Of a stretch of DNA of 64,000 bases, positions 53,879 through 61,777 are shown in pieces. The stretch covers positions 588,945 through 652,944 of the forward strand of contig NZ_BMLV01000001.1 in the NCBI RefSeq assembly GCF_014645495.1, given 5' to 3'. The DNA comes from Cloacibacterium rupense. Lineage in GTDB: Bacteria > Bacteroidota > Bacteroidia > Flavobacteriales > Weeksellaceae. Each line of letters begins with the position of its first letter. Position 1 is the stretch's first letter. The notes beneath the pieces are model-generated. The model saw only the letters and a list, made by a program, of their open reading frames with translations. It made no database searches and had not been told where the DNA came from. A program made the translations under genes and the position numbers.

Positions 53879-54976
53879 TTAAAAGAAATAATTTACAGGG
53901 TTTGTTTTTTCTGTGGATTTTAAGAATGCAAAGGTAGGAAATTTTTCCGATAAAATCTCAACTATTTGCTCAGTAACAAACTGTTCTGACTCAAAATGCC
54001 CAATATCACAGATTAAAATCTTATTTTCTGACTGAAAAAAATCGTGATATTTCACATCACCAGTCAAATAAGCATCACATCCTGAAGCTTTTGCCGCCGA
54101 AATTCCGCTTGCTCCACTTCCGCCAAGCACAGCTACTTTTTTTATTTTTTTATTCAAAAATTCAGAATGTCGAATCACTTCTAAATCAAATTTTTCTTTC
54201 ACCAATTTCAAGAAATCCTTTTCTTCCATCTCGTTTTCTAACTCACCATATCTTCCTAAACCAACATACTGATTTTCATTCTCTAAAGAATAAATTTGAT
54301 ACGCCACTTCTTCATAAGGATGCGCCAATTTCATTGCAGAAAGAATTCTATTCTTTTTAAATTTTTCAAAAATCACAGAAATCATCACTTCATCTGCATT
54401 TTGTCTCACATTTTGCGTTCCCGAAAACGGATTTGAGCCTTCCATTGGTCTGAAAGTTCCGTTTCCTTTGACAGTAAAACTGCATTCGTCATAGAAACCA
54501 ATATTACCAGCACCAGCTTCAAACAAAGCATTTTTCACCTTTTCTGAAAATTCTGCAGGAACATAAACCACCAATTGCAAAAGATTGTCTGATTTTGGCA
54601 TCAAAATATGTTGATTTTTTAAGCCTAATTCATTGCAAATTCTGTAATTTACCCCGAAATAATCATTATCAAACGCAGTATGAATCGCATAAATTGCGAT
54701 TTTATTTTCAATGGCTTTCAGAATTGCTTTTTCCACATAATTTTTTCCTGTAATCGATTTTAACCCCGAAAAAATAATCGGGTGAAACGTTACAATCACG
54801 TTGCATTTTTTAGTAATTGCTTCATCTACCACATTTTCCAACGCATCGTGACACACCAAAACTCCCGAAACTTCACGTTCAGGATTTCCGCAGAGCAAAC
54901 CTACATTATCAAAATCTTCGGCTTGTTTTATGGAAAATATTTTGTCTAATTCTGTGGTGAATTGTTTGATTTTCAT
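53879..54976 (-). CDS. Nif3-like dinuclear metal centre protein
   Basis: This 365-residue protein belongs to the Nif3/YbgI family. The first metal motif is VTFHPIIFSGLKSITGKNYVEKAIL and the second is in IYAIHTAFDNDYFGVNYRI. The last block is CDAYLTGDVKYHDFFQSENKILICDIGHFESEQ, with further ligands (His and Glu in GHFESE). A central PII-like insert (about 130-230, LVVYVPAEFSEKVKNALFEAGAG) is of the long Nif3 type. The family has GTP-cyclohydrolase-like folds; a physiological substrate is not settled. It is co-transcribed with the coiled-coil gene. Confidence 0.92.
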   Translation of the reverse strand: MKIKQFTTELDKIFSIKQAEDFDNVGLLCGNPEREVSGVLVCHDALENVVDEAITKKCNVIVTFHPIIFSGLKSITGKNYVEKAILKAIENKIAIYAIHTAFDNDYFGVNYRICNELGLKNQHILMPKSDNLLQLVVYVPAEFSEKVKNALFEAGAGNIGFYDECSFTVKGNGTFRPMEGSNPFSGTQNVRQNADEVMISVIFEKFKKNRILSAMKLAHPYEEVAYQIYSLENENQYVGLGRYGELENEMEEKDFLKLVKEKFDLEVIRHSEFLNKKIKKVAVLGGSGASGISAAKASGCDAYLTGDVKYHDFFQSENKILICDIGHFESEQFVTEQIVEILSEKFPTFAFLKSTEKTNPVNYFF

Positions 54977-55010
54977 TGATTTTATAACTAAATTTTCTAA
55001 TTATTACAAA

Positions 55011-55131
55011 ATTGCAGCCCGACTTGAGTGGAAATCCTTTTTTTGCATTGGCAAAAAAAGTTGGCAAAAAAAAGATTGACTTCGTCGAACCACTTCGTTA
55101 GGTTTGGGAACGAAAGGCGGAAATTGCTGCC
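55011..55131. repeat. Intergenic element with a strong hairpin, G+C richer than its surroundings
   Basis: A TTTTTTTGC/GCAAAAAAA stem (55038-55046 and 55051-55059, loop ATTG) lies near one end, and GCAGCC and GCTGCC lie at the two borders. It resembles the dispersed intergenic elements of flavobacteria, but the family is recalled, not searched. It may also end the RES transcript. Confidence 0.45.
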
Positions 55132-55139
55132 CAAATTAT

Positions 55140-55592
55140 TCATCTTCTAAACAACCTTTCGTCAAAGTTAAAGTTTTCTATTTTAACAATCTTAATTTGG
55201 TTAAAATTTTTATGCCTCGGATTTACCAAATAATTAAATTCACCTTGCACTGCAGCAGAAGGTACTTTGAAAACCAAATGTTTATGCTCTTTCAGAAATT
55301 TGTCACCAATCATTTGCGTAGAATTACTGTGAGGAAAACTTTGCCAATCTTTTGGCAATCGCTTAATTTCTAAAAAATCTTCGTCAGGAATTTCGATGTG
55401 AATCAGTTGATAATCTTTCGGTAAAATCCCTAGTGGAACGTGCACTGCAATCTCGGTAACACACAACGCAATACTTTGTGAAGTGTACAACATTGCATTT
55501 CCCTTGCTATTCCATCTTCCGCCAACCAACTCTGCACCTTTGCCCGATAAATCATTCGCAAATTGCTCCTTAGAAAGTCTATAAACAATCAT
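55140..55592 (-). CDS. RES domain toxin (NAD-phosphorolysing type)
   Basis: This 150-residue protein is a complete RES domain: VYRLSKEQFANDLSGKGAELVGGRWNSKGNAMLYTSQSIALCVTEIAVH at the N-terminal half (catalytic Arg and Glu regions), and VFKVPSAAVQGEFNYLVNPRH near the end. RES toxins phosphorolyse NAD in the cytoplasm and arrest growth. It lies 11 bp after the Xre antitoxin gene, the normal order. Its product is released when the antitoxin is lost. Confidence 0.92.
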   Translation of the reverse strand: MIVYRLSKEQFANDLSGKGAELVGGRWNSKGNAMLYTSQSIALCVTEIAVHVPLGILPKDYQLIHIEIPDEDFLEIKRLPKDWQSFPHSNSTQMIGDKFLKEHKHLVFKVPSAAVQGEFNYLVNPRHKNFNQIKIVKIENFNFDERLFRR

Positions 55593-55603
55593 AAAGCCGT
55601 AAT

Positions 55604-56083
55604 TTACGCTAAAACACCGTGCTCTATTCTGGTGAGCTCATCCATCAATAACTGAATACCAAAAGAAGTTCTAAGTAAATCCAAAGGTAAAATATCTCCT
55701 AAAGCCAAATTACTGGTTTCTAACCATTTTGTAAAATTCTCTCTATCCCCAAAAACCTCTTCGCCTTTGCTGTAAAGAATCTCTATTTGTAAAATACGCT
55801 CAGATTGTAAAGCATCAAAAGTTTTTGATTCTTTTTGGTAACGTGACAAAGTCTTATTAGAAATATGTAAAAAATCTGCCCAATTCTGAAGTGAAAAACT
55901 ATATTTTTTAATGATATTTTCAAAAGAAGCAAATGAAATCCCTCTATTTATAGAATCTATAATAGAAAATACACCTCTATCATCTACAGAAGTATATACC
56001 GCAGAAGTGTGATAAACAGCCATTTGCTCTTCTACTTTGTGAAGTACAGCCTCTCTTTCTGGGAATGTTTTACTCTTTTTCAT
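55604..56083 (-). CDS. Xre-family antitoxin of the RES module
   Basis: This 159-residue antitoxin has an N-terminal extension of about 30 residues, an HTH-like core (FASFENIIKKYSFSLQNWADFLHISNKTLSRYQKES) and a C-terminal ParS/MbcA-type toxin-binding region (EVFGDRENFTKWLETSNLALGDILPLDLLRTSFG, ending with DELTRIEHGV). Such proteins block the RES active site and repress their own promoter. Two palindromic operator candidates lie just upstream at 56108-56138. Confidence 0.92.
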   Translation of the reverse strand: MKKSKTFPEREAVLHKVEEQMAVYHTSAVYTSVDDRGVFSIIDSINRGISFASFENIIKKYSFSLQNWADFLHISNKTLSRYQKESKTFDALQSERILQIEILYSKGEEVFGDRENFTKWLETSNLALGDILPLDLLRTSFGIQLLMDELTRIEHGVLA

Positions 56084-56098
56084 CTTATAAATTTTTTA

Positions 56099-56138
56099 CA
56101 AATATAAGACTTTTGTCCATATAAAAAAGACTTTTGTC
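56099..56138 (-). promoter_or_regulatory. Toxin-antitoxin promoter with two palindromic operators
   Basis: The -7 element reads TATATTTG on the minus strand (56106-56099). Two copies of the palindrome GACTTTTGTC lie at 56108-56117 and 56129-56138, 21 bp apart, so they are on one DNA face. Likely Xre binding sites; binding is inferred. Confidence 0.65.
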
Positions 56139-56166
56139 TATTTTTTTTAAAATATCTCAAAAAAAA

Positions 56167-56188
56167 GAACGCGCCTATTGGCGCGTTC
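56167..56188 (-). terminator. Terminator of the PPIase operon
   Basis: Perfect 9-bp stem GAACGCGCC/GGCGCGTTC with a 4-base loop, followed on the minus strand by T residues. It lies 21 bp past the dual-PPIase gene. Confidence 0.85.
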
Positions 56189-56209
56189 CTACAAAATATT
56201 TGTGTAAAA

Positions 56210-57286
56210 TTATTTTACTTTCACCAATTCTACATCGAAGATTAACCAAGCATTTGGCGGGATAACACCACCAGCTCCTCTTGCTCCGTAACCTAATTCT
56301 GACGGAATTAAGAAAGTAGCGGTTTCACCTTCTTTTAAAAGCATTATTCCTTCGTCCCAACCTTTGATTACTTGACCAACTCCAACTGCAAATTCAATAG
56401 GCTCTCCTCTTTTAAATGAATTATCAAATTCTTGTCCGTTGGTTAATTTACCTGCATAATGTACTGCAACCACATCACCAGCCTTCGGAGCTTTCCCTTC
56501 TGGATTAGATTTTGAAATTTTATATAAAAGACCAGAAGCAGTTTTAGTCATTCCAGCTTTTAATTCTTCTAATTTCTTAGCAGCCTCAGCTTCTTGCTTA
56601 GCAATATAAGCTTTATTATTTTCTTGAATTTTACCTTTTCCTTCATTGAAGATTTTAGCAGCATCATACTTTTCGTAAGCATCACCTTTGGTAAAAACAG
56701 TAACTTTAACTATTTTTATTTCTTCTTTTGGTCTGTCTTGAGCGCCAGTTTCAGAATTAGCAATAGCATCAATCACTTCTAAACCTTTCACTACTTTACC
56801 GAAAACAGTATGTCTACCATCTAACCAAGGAGTAGGAACTTCAGTAATAAAAAACTGAGAGCCATTGGTATTAGGACCAGAATTTGCCATAGAAAGATAG
56901 CCTTTACCCTCGTGTTTAAGGTTATTCTTCTCGTCATCAAATTTATAACCTGGGTCACCCATTCCTGTACCTTGAGGGTCACCGCCTTGAATCATAAAAT
57001 TCTTAATCACTCTGTGAAAAACTATCCCATCATAATAAGGAACTCCTTTTGCTTTTGCTTTATTTTCTATGGTACCTTGAGCTAAGCCCACAAAATTAGC
57101 TACTGTTACAGGCGCCTCTTTATCAAAAAATTGGATGATTAATTCACCTTTAGAGGTTTCCATTTTTGCATATACACCGTCTTGAAGTCCGTTGTAAAAA
57201 TCTTTGTCTATGTTCATTTTTTTATAAATTGGAGTACAACTCGTTATTGAAATTATTGCTAACACTAATAAAATTAATCTCTTCAT
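56210..57286 (-). CDS. Dual-domain peptidylprolyl isomerase lipoprotein (cyclophilin + FKBP)
   Basis: This 358-residue lipoprotein (lipobox ISITSC) has a cyclophilin domain at about 35-200 ([57 protein letters not shown]). A charged linker follows ([19 protein letters not shown]), then an FKBP domain at about 245-358 ([72 protein letters not shown]). Both active-site regions are intact. It speeds proline isomerisation of exported proteins, probably at the outer membrane. It is 7 bp from the GldI-like gene. Confidence 0.93.
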   Translation of the reverse strand: MKRLILLVLAIISITSCTPIYKKMNIDKDFYNGLQDGVYAKMETSKGELIIQFFDKEAPVTVANFVGLAQGTIENKAKAKGVPYYDGIVFHRVIKNFMIQGGDPQGTGMGDPGYKFDDEKNNLKHEGKGYLSMANSGPNTNGSQFFITEVPTPWLDGRHTVFGKVVKGLEVIDAIANSETGAQDRPKEEIKIVKVTVFTKGDAYEKYDAAKIFNEGKGKIQENNKAYIAKQEAEAAKKLEELKAGMTKTASGLLYKISKSNPEGKAPKAGDVVAVHYAGKLTNGQEFDNSFKRGEPIEFAVGVGQVIKGWDEGIMLLKEGETATFLIPSELGYGARGAGGVIPPNAWLIFDVELVKVK

Positions 57287-57293
57287 ATAGTTT

Positions 57294-57803
57294 TTATAAA
57301 ATTTTCAGTTTAATAATCAAAGGCATATCATTAGGGATCTTTTCATCGTCGCCATAAGTTCCGAAAGCTAAAACCGATGGCACCAAAAGTATAGCTTCTT
57401 CCCCTTGTTTCAGAGACCTTACCGCATCATCTATGGCTTTCAACTCTTCAAATTTACCTAATTGTGCGTCTATTATTTTGATAGGCTCATTATACAACTT
57501 TTCTTGGTTAAAATCATACAAATCATACTGGTAAGAAACCCAATCTCCATCTTTTTTCTTGTCTCTTTGTTCTAAATTATCAATATTTATCCAATAGTTT
57601 AGTCCAGTTGCGAAGAATTTTTCGTCTTGTTGATTAATCCAATCTTGAATTTGATTTCTTTCCATCAAATTAAGATTTTTAGCTCTATTTTTAGAAACTT
57701 GTAAATCTTTTTCGCTTAGGATACCGCCAACTGGCGGATGGACTTGTGTGTTTTTAGCACAAGACACCAATACGATAATTAAAAAAACAAAAGCCTTTTT
57801 CAT
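57294..57803 (-). CDS. gldI: GldI-like FKBP-type peptidylprolyl isomerase lipoprotein
   Basis: This 169-residue lipoprotein has its lipobox in [10 protein letters not shown]. An N-terminal helical region holds [19 protein letters not shown]. The C-terminal FKBP domain has [19 protein letters not shown], then [44 protein letters not shown]. In Flavobacterium GldI is required for gliding. Organisms of the Weeksellaceae often keep it without visible gliding, because T9SS parts are needed for secretion. The window also has a T9SS cargo gene. It is the first gene of the PPIase operon. Confidence 0.88.
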   Translation of the reverse strand: MKKAFVFLIIVLVSCAKNTQVHPPVGGILSEKDLQVSKNRAKNLNLMERNQIQDWINQQDEKFFATGLNYWINIDNLEQRDKKKDGDWVSYQYDLYDFNQEKLYNEPIKIIDAQLGKFEELKAIDDAVRSLKQGEEAILLVPSVLAFGTYGDDEKIPNDMPLIIKLKIL

Positions 57804-57847
57804 ACAGACTGCGAAAGTAATAAATCTTAGAAAATAAAACGAAAAAA

Positions 57848-57867
57848 CCGAGAAAAACTTTTCTCGG
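57848..57867 (-). terminator. Terminator of ilvE
   Basis: Stem CCGAGAAAA/TTTTCTCGG with a 2-base gap in the apex (a smaller CCGAGAA stem is the realistic form), followed on the minus strand by TTTTTTCG. It lies 22 bp past the stop. Confidence 0.72.
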
Positions 57868-57889
57868 CTTTGTAAAATTTATTGTTTTT

Positions 57890-58963
57890 TTATACAGTTT
57901 CTAATATGTGTTTTTCTACTTTTACTCTCCATCCGAAAGGATCTTCTGATTGATTAGTCTGTATATCTACTAAATTCTTTTTGAGTGAAATAGCAAAACT
58001 CTCTTCATCTGAAAGAATTGGCAAAACTAATTTTTCATCTTTGTAGCCCAAAGCTTTAAAAGCAGTAGTAACCACAGCAGTTCCTACGCCCCAAACTTCT
58101 TTCAACTCACCATTTTTGTGAGCTTCTACTACTTTTGCTACTTCTATAGGTTCTACTTTTATATCAATTCCTCTTTTTTTAGCCAATTGTATAAAACTAT
58201 CTCTAGTAACTCCGTCTAGAATTTTATCAGAAGTTGGTGGAGTGTAAATGGTATCATTAATTCTAACAAAAACATTCATTGTTCCACTTTCTTCGAAATA
58301 TTCGTGGGTGGCATCATCAGTCCATATAATTTGTTCGTAGCCTTCTTCATTAGCTAATTTAGTTGGATAAAATGCGGCTGCGTAATTACCTGCAGCTTTA
58401 GCATTACCTACTCCACCACTAGCAGCTCTAGAATAGTAATCAGATATTTTCACAGAAACAGGCTCTGTATAATAACTCTGAACAGGAGTCGCAACAATGG
58501 CAAACATATACTTATTAGAAATTCTAGCTTTCAGCGCTTCTTCAGTTGCAAAAATCAATGGTCTTAAATAAAGCGATTTACCTTCACCATAAGGAATCCA
58601 AGCTCTATCTACATCTACCAAAGCTTTTAGCCCATCAATGAACATTTCTTCGGTAATTTCTGGCATTGCCAGTCTTTTGGCAGACTTATTAATTCTTTCA
58701 AAGTTTTTCTCAGGACGGAAAAGATACACTTCACCATCTTTGTCTTTGTAAGCCTTCATCCCTTCAAAACAAGCTTGTCCATAATTTACCCCCATCATAG
58801 CAGGAGTAAAAGGAAGTGGACCGTAAGGCATCAGTTTTACATCTCCCCATTTTCCGTTCTCATATTCACAAATTATCATATGGTCTATGAATGCAGCACC
58901 GAAGCCTATATTATTTGGGTCAAAATCCCCAATTCTTGAGTTTGAAGTTTTTTGAATTATCAT
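57890..58963 (-). CDS. ilvE: Branched-chain amino-acid aminotransferase
   Basis: This 357-residue fold-type IV PLP enzyme (class IV aminotransferase) moves the amino group between glutamate and Val, Leu or Ile. Motifs include MGVNYGQACFEGMKAYKDKDG, YLFRPEKNFERINKSAKRLAMPE, the PLP-lysine region VGNAKAAGNYAAAFYPTKLA, EESGTMNVFVRI, PTSDKILDGVTRDSF and the cofactor-binding VWGVGTAVVT. The length fits the long IlvE/BCAT type. Its promoter is at 58989-59018 and faces mnmD. Confidence 0.95.
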   Translation of the reverse strand: MIIQKTSNSRIGDFDPNNIGFGAAFIDHMIICEYENGKWGDVKLMPYGPLPFTPAMMGVNYGQACFEGMKAYKDKDGEVYLFRPEKNFERINKSAKRLAMPEITEEMFIDGLKALVDVDRAWIPYGEGKSLYLRPLIFATEEALKARISNKYMFAIVATPVQSYYTEPVSVKISDYYSRAASGGVGNAKAAGNYAAAFYPTKLANEEGYEQIIWTDDATHEYFEESGTMNVFVRINDTIYTPPTSDKILDGVTRDSFIQLAKKRGIDIKVEPIEVAKVVEAHKNGELKEVWGVGTAVVTTAFKALGYKDEKLVLPILSDEESFAISLKKNLVDIQTNQSEDPFGWRVKVEKHILETV

Positions 58964-58988
58964 TTTTAAAATTTTATTTGATTTTCTA

Positions 58989-59035
58989 CAAATTTAATAT
59001 AATTTTTTTAATATCAAAATTTTAGTTTATTTTTG
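58989..59035. promoter_or_regulatory. Divergent promoter region of ilvE and mnmD
   Basis: For ilvE, the minus-strand TTTG (59018-59015) and TAAATTTG (58996-58989) are 18 bp apart, a full match. For mnmD a -7 element TATTTTTG lies at 59028-59035; there is no TTTG at -33. Confidence 0.65.
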
Positions 59036-59047
59036 AAAAAAAATACT

Positions 59048-59734
59048 TTGAAAAGAGAAATAAAGACCACATTAGATGGAAGCAAAACATTGTTTATCAA
59101 TGAATTAAATGAAGGATACCATTCTCACAATGGTGCGCTTCAAGAAGCCGAACATGTATTTATAAAAAACGGAATAAATAATATCAAAAATTATGAAATC
59201 AATATTTTAGAACTAGGTTTTGGCACAGGATTGAATGCTTTGGTTACAATTAATGAATATTTGAAAAATGATAAAAGTCATAAAATCAATTACTTCACTT
59301 TAGAAAAATATCCAGTCACAGAAGGAGAAATCGTCGAGCTTTCTTATGTAAAGCATTTTAATTTTGAAAATTCTGAAAAAATCTACCATGAAATTCACAC
59401 TTTAGAATGGGGAAAAACACATTCGATTTTGCCTAATTTTTCTTTTACTAAATTTGAGTGTGATTTTTTTAATTTAGAAAATCTAGATTTACCACCAATA
59501 GATTTGGTTTATTATGATTGTTTTGGGGCTAAAGTACAACCAGATCTTTGGGAAAAACCTCTTTTTGAGATGGTCAAAAACAAAATGCGAATTGGTGGCT
59601 TGTTGACCACCTATTCATCTAAAGGTAGTGTAAGAAGAATTTTGAAAGAATTAAATTTTGAAGTCACTAAATTAGAAGGACCAAAAGGAAAAAGAGAAAT
59701 GATTAATGCGGTTTTGCTAAATGAAGGATGTTAG
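59048..59734 (+). CDS. mnmD: tRNA-modification methyltransferase MnmD
   Basis: This is a 228-residue methyltransferase. The start was set at a TTG (59048) giving MKREIKTTLDG, which matches the usual MnmD N-terminus; the longer frame from the TTG at 59033 would begin inside the -7 element. Key motifs are EGYHSHNGALQEAEHVFI, the SAM loop INILELGFGTGLNALVT, CDFFNLENLDLPPIDLVYYDCFGAKVQPDLW and TYSSKGSVRRILKELNFEVTKLEGPKGKREM. The family methylates nm5s2U34 in tRNA anticodons; the FAD-oxidase half of MnmC is absent. The C-terminal residues and the stop lie in a 7-bp repeat. Confidence 0.85.
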   Translation: MKREIKTTLDGSKTLFINELNEGYHSHNGALQEAEHVFIKNGINNIKNYEINILELGFGTGLNALVTINEYLKNDKSHKINYFTLEKYPVTEGEIVELSYVKHFNFENSEKIYHEIHTLEWGKTHSILPNFSFTKFECDFFNLENLDLPPIDLVYYDCFGAKVQPDLWEKPLFEMVKNKMRIGGLLTTYSSKGSVRRILKELNFEVTKLEGPKGKREMINAVLLNEGC

Positions 59735-59763
59735 ATGCTGGGTGTTTTGAATGTTAGATACTG
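59727..59763. repeat. 7-bp repeats overlapping the mnmD stop codon
   Basis: Units GATGTTA GATGCTG GGTGTTT, a 2-base slip, then AATGTTA GATACTG. The first unit holds the mnmD stop codon. Confidence 0.68.
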
Positions 59764-59797
59764 ATAAATAAGTGTCTTAAATTTTAAAAATTATAAT

Positions 59798-60214
59798 ATG
59801 ATAGATAAAATAAACATAAGGGTTTACGCCATTTTCTTAAATGAAAAGAATGAATTAATGGCACTAGACGAAGGATATGCTGGCGAAAAACTAGTCAAAT
59901 TACCTGGTGGTGGATTAGAATTCGGAGAGGGAACTTTAGAATGCCTCCACCGCGAATTTGCTGAAGAACTTAATCTAAAAATAGAAGTCTTAGAGCATTT
60001 TTATACTCAAGAAGATTTTTTAGTTTCTAGATTTAGAGAAAATGAACAGTTACTCACCATCTATTACACTGTAAATATCCTCAATTTAGATGACTTAAAA
60101 ATTCTAGATGATAGCATAGAAAAAGTAAAATGGATTTCCCTACACGAAGAAAACCCATTGCCTTTACCTATTGATAAAATTGTATTTAAGAAATTGAAAG
60201 AAAAACTATTGTAA
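59798..60214 (+). CDS. Nudix hydrolase
   Basis: This 138-residue protein has the Nudix box at about 46-68: GGGLEFGEGTLECLHREFAEELNL, matching Gx5Ex7REUxEExGU with the metal-binding REFAEE. The upstream region is NELMALDEGYAGEKLVKLP. It cleaves a nucleoside diphosphate linked to some group X, or a related compound. The substrate is unknown. Its 3' end overlaps the S1/P1 nuclease gene by 9 bp tail to tail. It is preceded by the 7-bp repeat element. Confidence 0.9.
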   Translation: MIDKINIRVYAIFLNEKNELMALDEGYAGEKLVKLPGGGLEFGEGTLECLHREFAEELNLKIEVLEHFYTQEDFLVSRFRENEQLLTIYYTVNILNLDDLKILDDSIEKVKWISLHEENPLPLPIDKIVFKKLKEKLL

Positions 60215-60997
60215 TATTTCATTCAATACTTTAGCTAATCTAAGGCCACCTTTTAGAAGTTGGTCTTCCATAATACCAGAAAACTTGTAGTTATAATCAT
60301 AACTATAATTTCCATTGATAGGTGTTTGACTATAGATTTTAGCAGCTTTATTATAGCTTTCAAAAAGCCAATCTTCTAAAGTTCCTGATTGTATTTTCTT
60401 TACCTCTTCTTTAGATTTATTGTCTAAAACGGTAGCATACTCTGTGTAAGAATACTTTTGAAAATCTACCAATTTGGTATCCCAAAGGCTATGCAGATTG
60501 GTATTTTCTTTAAAAAAAGTAAGTGGCACTAGATTTCCTCCTTGGTCTTCTGCTCTGCCCACGTGAAATGGCTGGTGCAAATCACCCAACAGATGAATTA
60601 AGAAAATCACTGCAACTTCTTTATCTGCCTTAGACGAGTTTTTATCTTTAATGATTGTTTCTTGCTTTTGGACGGCAGAATATAGATTAGGAACAGTCAT
60701 TTGTTTTAGTTCTTTCTCAAAATCAGGAAAGCTAAGTTTGGGTGTTACATTTACGTAATGCCAAATTTCTGTTTCCTTGTATCTTTTCAGGGAATCAGAC
60801 TTTACAAAATCTGGCCAATTGGCATAAAAGGCTAGCTTTTGGTCTCCTAAGATTTTTCTAAGTTTTCTTTTAGATTTATTGGTAAGATGATTCTCCGCTA
60901 TTTCTGCAATGGTTCTGTGCCCCGTAGTTCCCCATGAGTAGGCTTCTGCAGACTGCAAAACAAAGGCAAAAACTAAAATTCTGAATAAAAATTTCAT
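60206..60997 (-). CDS. S1/P1 family nuclease
   Basis: This 263-residue exported enzyme has its start set at the signal peptide (KFLFRILVFAFVLQSAEA), 17 codons inside the longest frame. The mature protein begins with SWGTTGHRTIAEIAENHL, where the N-terminal Trp and first His bind the zinc cluster. Other ligands are in NWPDFVKSD, IWHYVNV, LIHLLGDLHQPFHVG and LHSLWDTKLV. All three zinc-site regions are present. It degrades single-stranded RNA or DNA or removes 3'-phosphates in the periplasm. It lies 16 bp after the DUF4294 gene. Confidence 0.93.
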   Translation of the reverse strand: MKFLFRILVFAFVLQSAEAYSWGTTGHRTIAEIAENHLTNKSKRKLRKILGDQKLAFYANWPDFVKSDSLKRYKETEIWHYVNVTPKLSFPDFEKELKQMTVPNLYSAVQKQETIIKDKNSSKADKEVAVIFLIHLLGDLHQPFHVGRAEDQGGNLVPLTFFKENTNLHSLWDTKLVDFQKYSYTEYATVLDNKSKEEVKKIQSGTLEDWLFESYNKAAKIYSQTPINGNYSYDYNYKFSGIMEDQLLKGGLRLAKVLNEILQ

Positions 60998-61013
60998 AAA
61001 TAGATATCTGTTG

Positions 61014-61724
61014 TTATTTTTTAATTTTAAAATCTCTGTAACCTTCATATGGCTGTAAGTAACCCAAATTCCAGTTAGATTGAAGCAGAGATTCTACGAA
61101 AGCGTCTTCTCTAATAGCATATGGGTCGTAAGGTTGTTTGATATCTACATCCGCCAAATTCCCTTTTACATTCCACCAGAAAGCACTCCAACCGCCACGA
61201 AATTCTCTTATGATTTCGTAAACGGTTTTCCCGGTAGCTCTGTTCATTAACTTAGCAAAAATTCTACCTTCAGTAGTGGTTAAGTCTCTTAATTGTTTTT
61301 CGTATTGATTGGCCAATTCTTCTTGTCTTTTTCTGATATAAACTTTTCTTTTATCAGAATCTATTTTTTCAAGTTCGTCTTCTATATCTCTATACTGTTC
61401 TAGAGCGGTAATGAAATAAGGATACACTCTATTGAGTTTTTTATTGAGGAAATAATAGAAATTTCTATCGAGTTGATTGTTAAAGTGTGGCTTATTCATG
61501 AGGATAAGTTCATCCATCACCACTACTTTTTCCCCGTTTATTTCGTAGATTCTAGCTTTTTGCCTTTCGTCATAGTAATAGATATTACCGAATTCATCTT
61601 TTTTGAGTTTCTCTTTTGGGACATCTTTTAATGCTTTAAGGTCTACTTTTATAGAATCCGTTTGAGCATTTAGACTAAATCCGATGAACAAAAGAGCAAT
61701 TATGAATGTGTTTCTAAATTTCAT
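61014..61724 (-). CDS. DUF4294 exported protein
   Basis: This 236-residue protein has a signal peptide (NTFIIALLFIGFSLNAQ). A beta-rich part follows (IYEINGEKVVVMDELIL), then a helical region with many charged residues (YFLNKKLNRVYPYFITALEQYRDIEDELEKIDSDKRKVYIRKRQEEL). The C-terminal block GRIFAKLMNRATGKTVYEIIREFRGGWSAFWWN is the DUF4294 hallmark. The family is restricted to Bacteroidota and its role is unknown. It is followed by the S1/P1 nuclease on the same strand, and both act in the envelope. Confidence 0.85.
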   Translation of the reverse strand: MKFRNTFIIALLFIGFSLNAQTDSIKVDLKALKDVPKEKLKKDEFGNIYYYDERQKARIYEINGEKVVVMDELILMNKPHFNNQLDRNFYYFLNKKLNRVYPYFITALEQYRDIEDELEKIDSDKRKVYIRKRQEELANQYEKQLRDLTTTEGRIFAKLMNRATGKTVYEIIREFRGGWSAFWWNVKGNLADVDIKQPYDPYAIREDAFVESLLQSNWNLGYLQPYEGYRDFKIKK

Positions 61725-61777
61725 TATTCAAAAGAAAATTAAATTGACTAATTTTACCACAAAAATCGTTCCTTTAT

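Noticed and set aside
59033..59047. Longer mnmD start at TTG 59033
   Set aside because: It overlaps the -7 element and adds residues not expected in MnmD; the TTG at 59048 gives the normal N-terminus.
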